5,291 nucleotides of DNA from Eubacteriales Family XIII. Incertae Sedis bacterium (GTDB lineage Bacteria; Bacillota; Clostridia; Peptostreptococcales; Anaerovoracaceae): positions 1-5,291 of the forward strand of contig JAISTF010000181.1 of assembly GCA_031272745.1 (NCBI GenBank), written 5' to 3'. A program made the translations under genes and the position numbers. The notes beneath the pieces are model-generated. The model was not told the DNA's origin, made no database searches, and saw only the letters and a list, made by a program, of their open reading frames with translations. Positions 5,037-5,291 of this stretch are shown in pieces (position 1 is the first letter of the stretch; each line of letters begins with the position of its first letter).

Positions 5037-5048
5037 CCTCTCGTGCAA
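5020..5048 (-). promoter_or_regulatory. Promoter of the toxin-antitoxin (and probably sortase) operon
   Basis: On the minus strand, a perfect -10 TATAAT (5020-5025) is preceded by TGG, making an extended -10. TTGCAC (5043-5048) sits exactly 17 bp upstream as a partial -35. It lies just past the terminator that closes the LPFTG gene. No other convincing promoter was noticed between here and the sortases, so it probably drives all four genes. Confidence 0.8.
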
Positions 5049-5050
5049 AT

Positions 5051-5081
5051 GAAAACCCACGGCGCGCAGCCGTGGGTTTTC
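5051..5081 (-). terminator. Hairpin terminator after the LPFTG protein gene
   Basis: GAAAACCCACGGC (5051-5063) and GCCGTGGGTTTTC (5069-5081) form a perfect 13-bp stem with a 5-nt loop. On the minus strand the stem ends in TTTTC followed by ATTT, giving an intrinsic-terminator shape. It stands 36 bp beyond the LPFTG stop codon. The opposite strand also has a T-rich flank, but no plus-strand gene is seen here. Confidence 0.85.
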
Positions 5082-5117
5082 TTCTTATGGGCGCTTTTTC
5101 AATAACAAATTTTGCCC

Positions 5118-5291
5118 TCAGGCGCTGTGCGTGCCTTTGCGGCGCCGGAAGGCTACCAGGAGGCAGAGGCCGGCGCCGACGAGGACGATGCCGAGGACCA
5201 CGAACTTCATCGCGCCCTCGCCGCCCGTGAACGGCAGCAGGAACGACTTGGTGTTGTAAATCTCGTTGATATTGGTCGCGGCCGCCGTCTG
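5118..5291 (-). CDS. LPFTG-anchored cell-wall surface protein, probable pilin (C-terminal end only)
   Basis: Only the last 57 codons are in the window; the start and most of the protein lie beyond it. The visible end is a complete cell-wall sorting signal: LPFTG (visible residues 19-23, bases 5223-5237), followed by GEGAMK, a hydrophobic helix (about 30-47) and a basic tail (RRRKGTHSA) ending in TGA. A sortase cleaves such signals between Thr and Gly and links the protein to a pilin lysine or the wall. Two class C sortases lie downstream on the same strand, so a shaft or minor pilin is the best guess; another LPXTG adhesin is possible. Unlike in many pilus operons, a terminator and a toxin-antitoxin pair separate it from the sortases. 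Confidence 0.9.
   Translation of the reverse strand, partial: QTAAATNINEIYNTKSFLLPFTGGEGAMKFVVLGIVLVGAGLCLLVAFRRRKGTHSA

Overview
The window looks like chromosomal DNA from a high-GC Gram-positive anaerobe, most likely an uncultured member of the Clostridia. The evidence is an ATP-dependent formate-tetrahydrofolate ligase, class C (pilus) sortases, an LPXTG-anchored surface protein and strong Shine-Dalgarno sequences. The taxon is inferred from gene content and style only. Every gene I can support lies on the minus strand, so transcription runs from high to low coordinates.

In transcription order: (1) 5118-5291 is the C-terminal end of an LPFTG cell-wall-anchored protein, probably a pilin, cut by the window edge. 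(2) A perfect 13-bp hairpin terminator (5051-5081) follows it. (3) A consensus-like promoter with overlapping palindromes (5010-5048) drives a Phd/YefM-type antitoxin (4736-4996) and a RelE/ParE-type toxin (4428-4739). (4) Two tandem class C sortases follow (3554-4444 and 2716-3561). The toxin overlaps the first sortase by 17 bp, and the sortases overlap each other by 8 bp. (5) A 325-bp AT-rich gap (2391-2715) is packed with perfect or near-perfect inverted repeats and a 35-bp direct repeat. (6) A 472-aa P-loop ATPase with a C-terminal PD-(D/E)xK-like domain occupies 972-2390. (7) A 149-bp gap holds an apparent leftover of a sortase 3' end and the fhs promoter. (8) The first 274 codons of fhs occupy 1-822.

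Two points stand out. First, a toxin-antitoxin pair sits between a surface protein and its probable sortases, and it is overlapped by the first sortase gene. With a terminator upstream of it, the sortases look dependent on the autoregulated toxin-antitoxin promoter. Second, the ATPase and its palindrome-rich leader are bracketed by an exact 21-bp direct repeat (932-952 and 2735-2755; 29/33 over a longer alignment). Both copies encode the same sortase C-terminal tail in the same frame. This suggests the roughly 1.8-kb ATPase segment was inserted at, or duplicated with, the 3' end of the sortase gene, splitting an older sortase-fhs neighbourhood.

Base composition is mosaic. By direct count of 60-base lines, the sortase body at 3121-3180 is about 77% GC, the palindrome gap at 2461-2520 about 37%, and the antitoxin at 4861-4920 about 45%. 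This fits separately acquired modules. No rRNA, tRNA, CRISPR array or transposase was seen.
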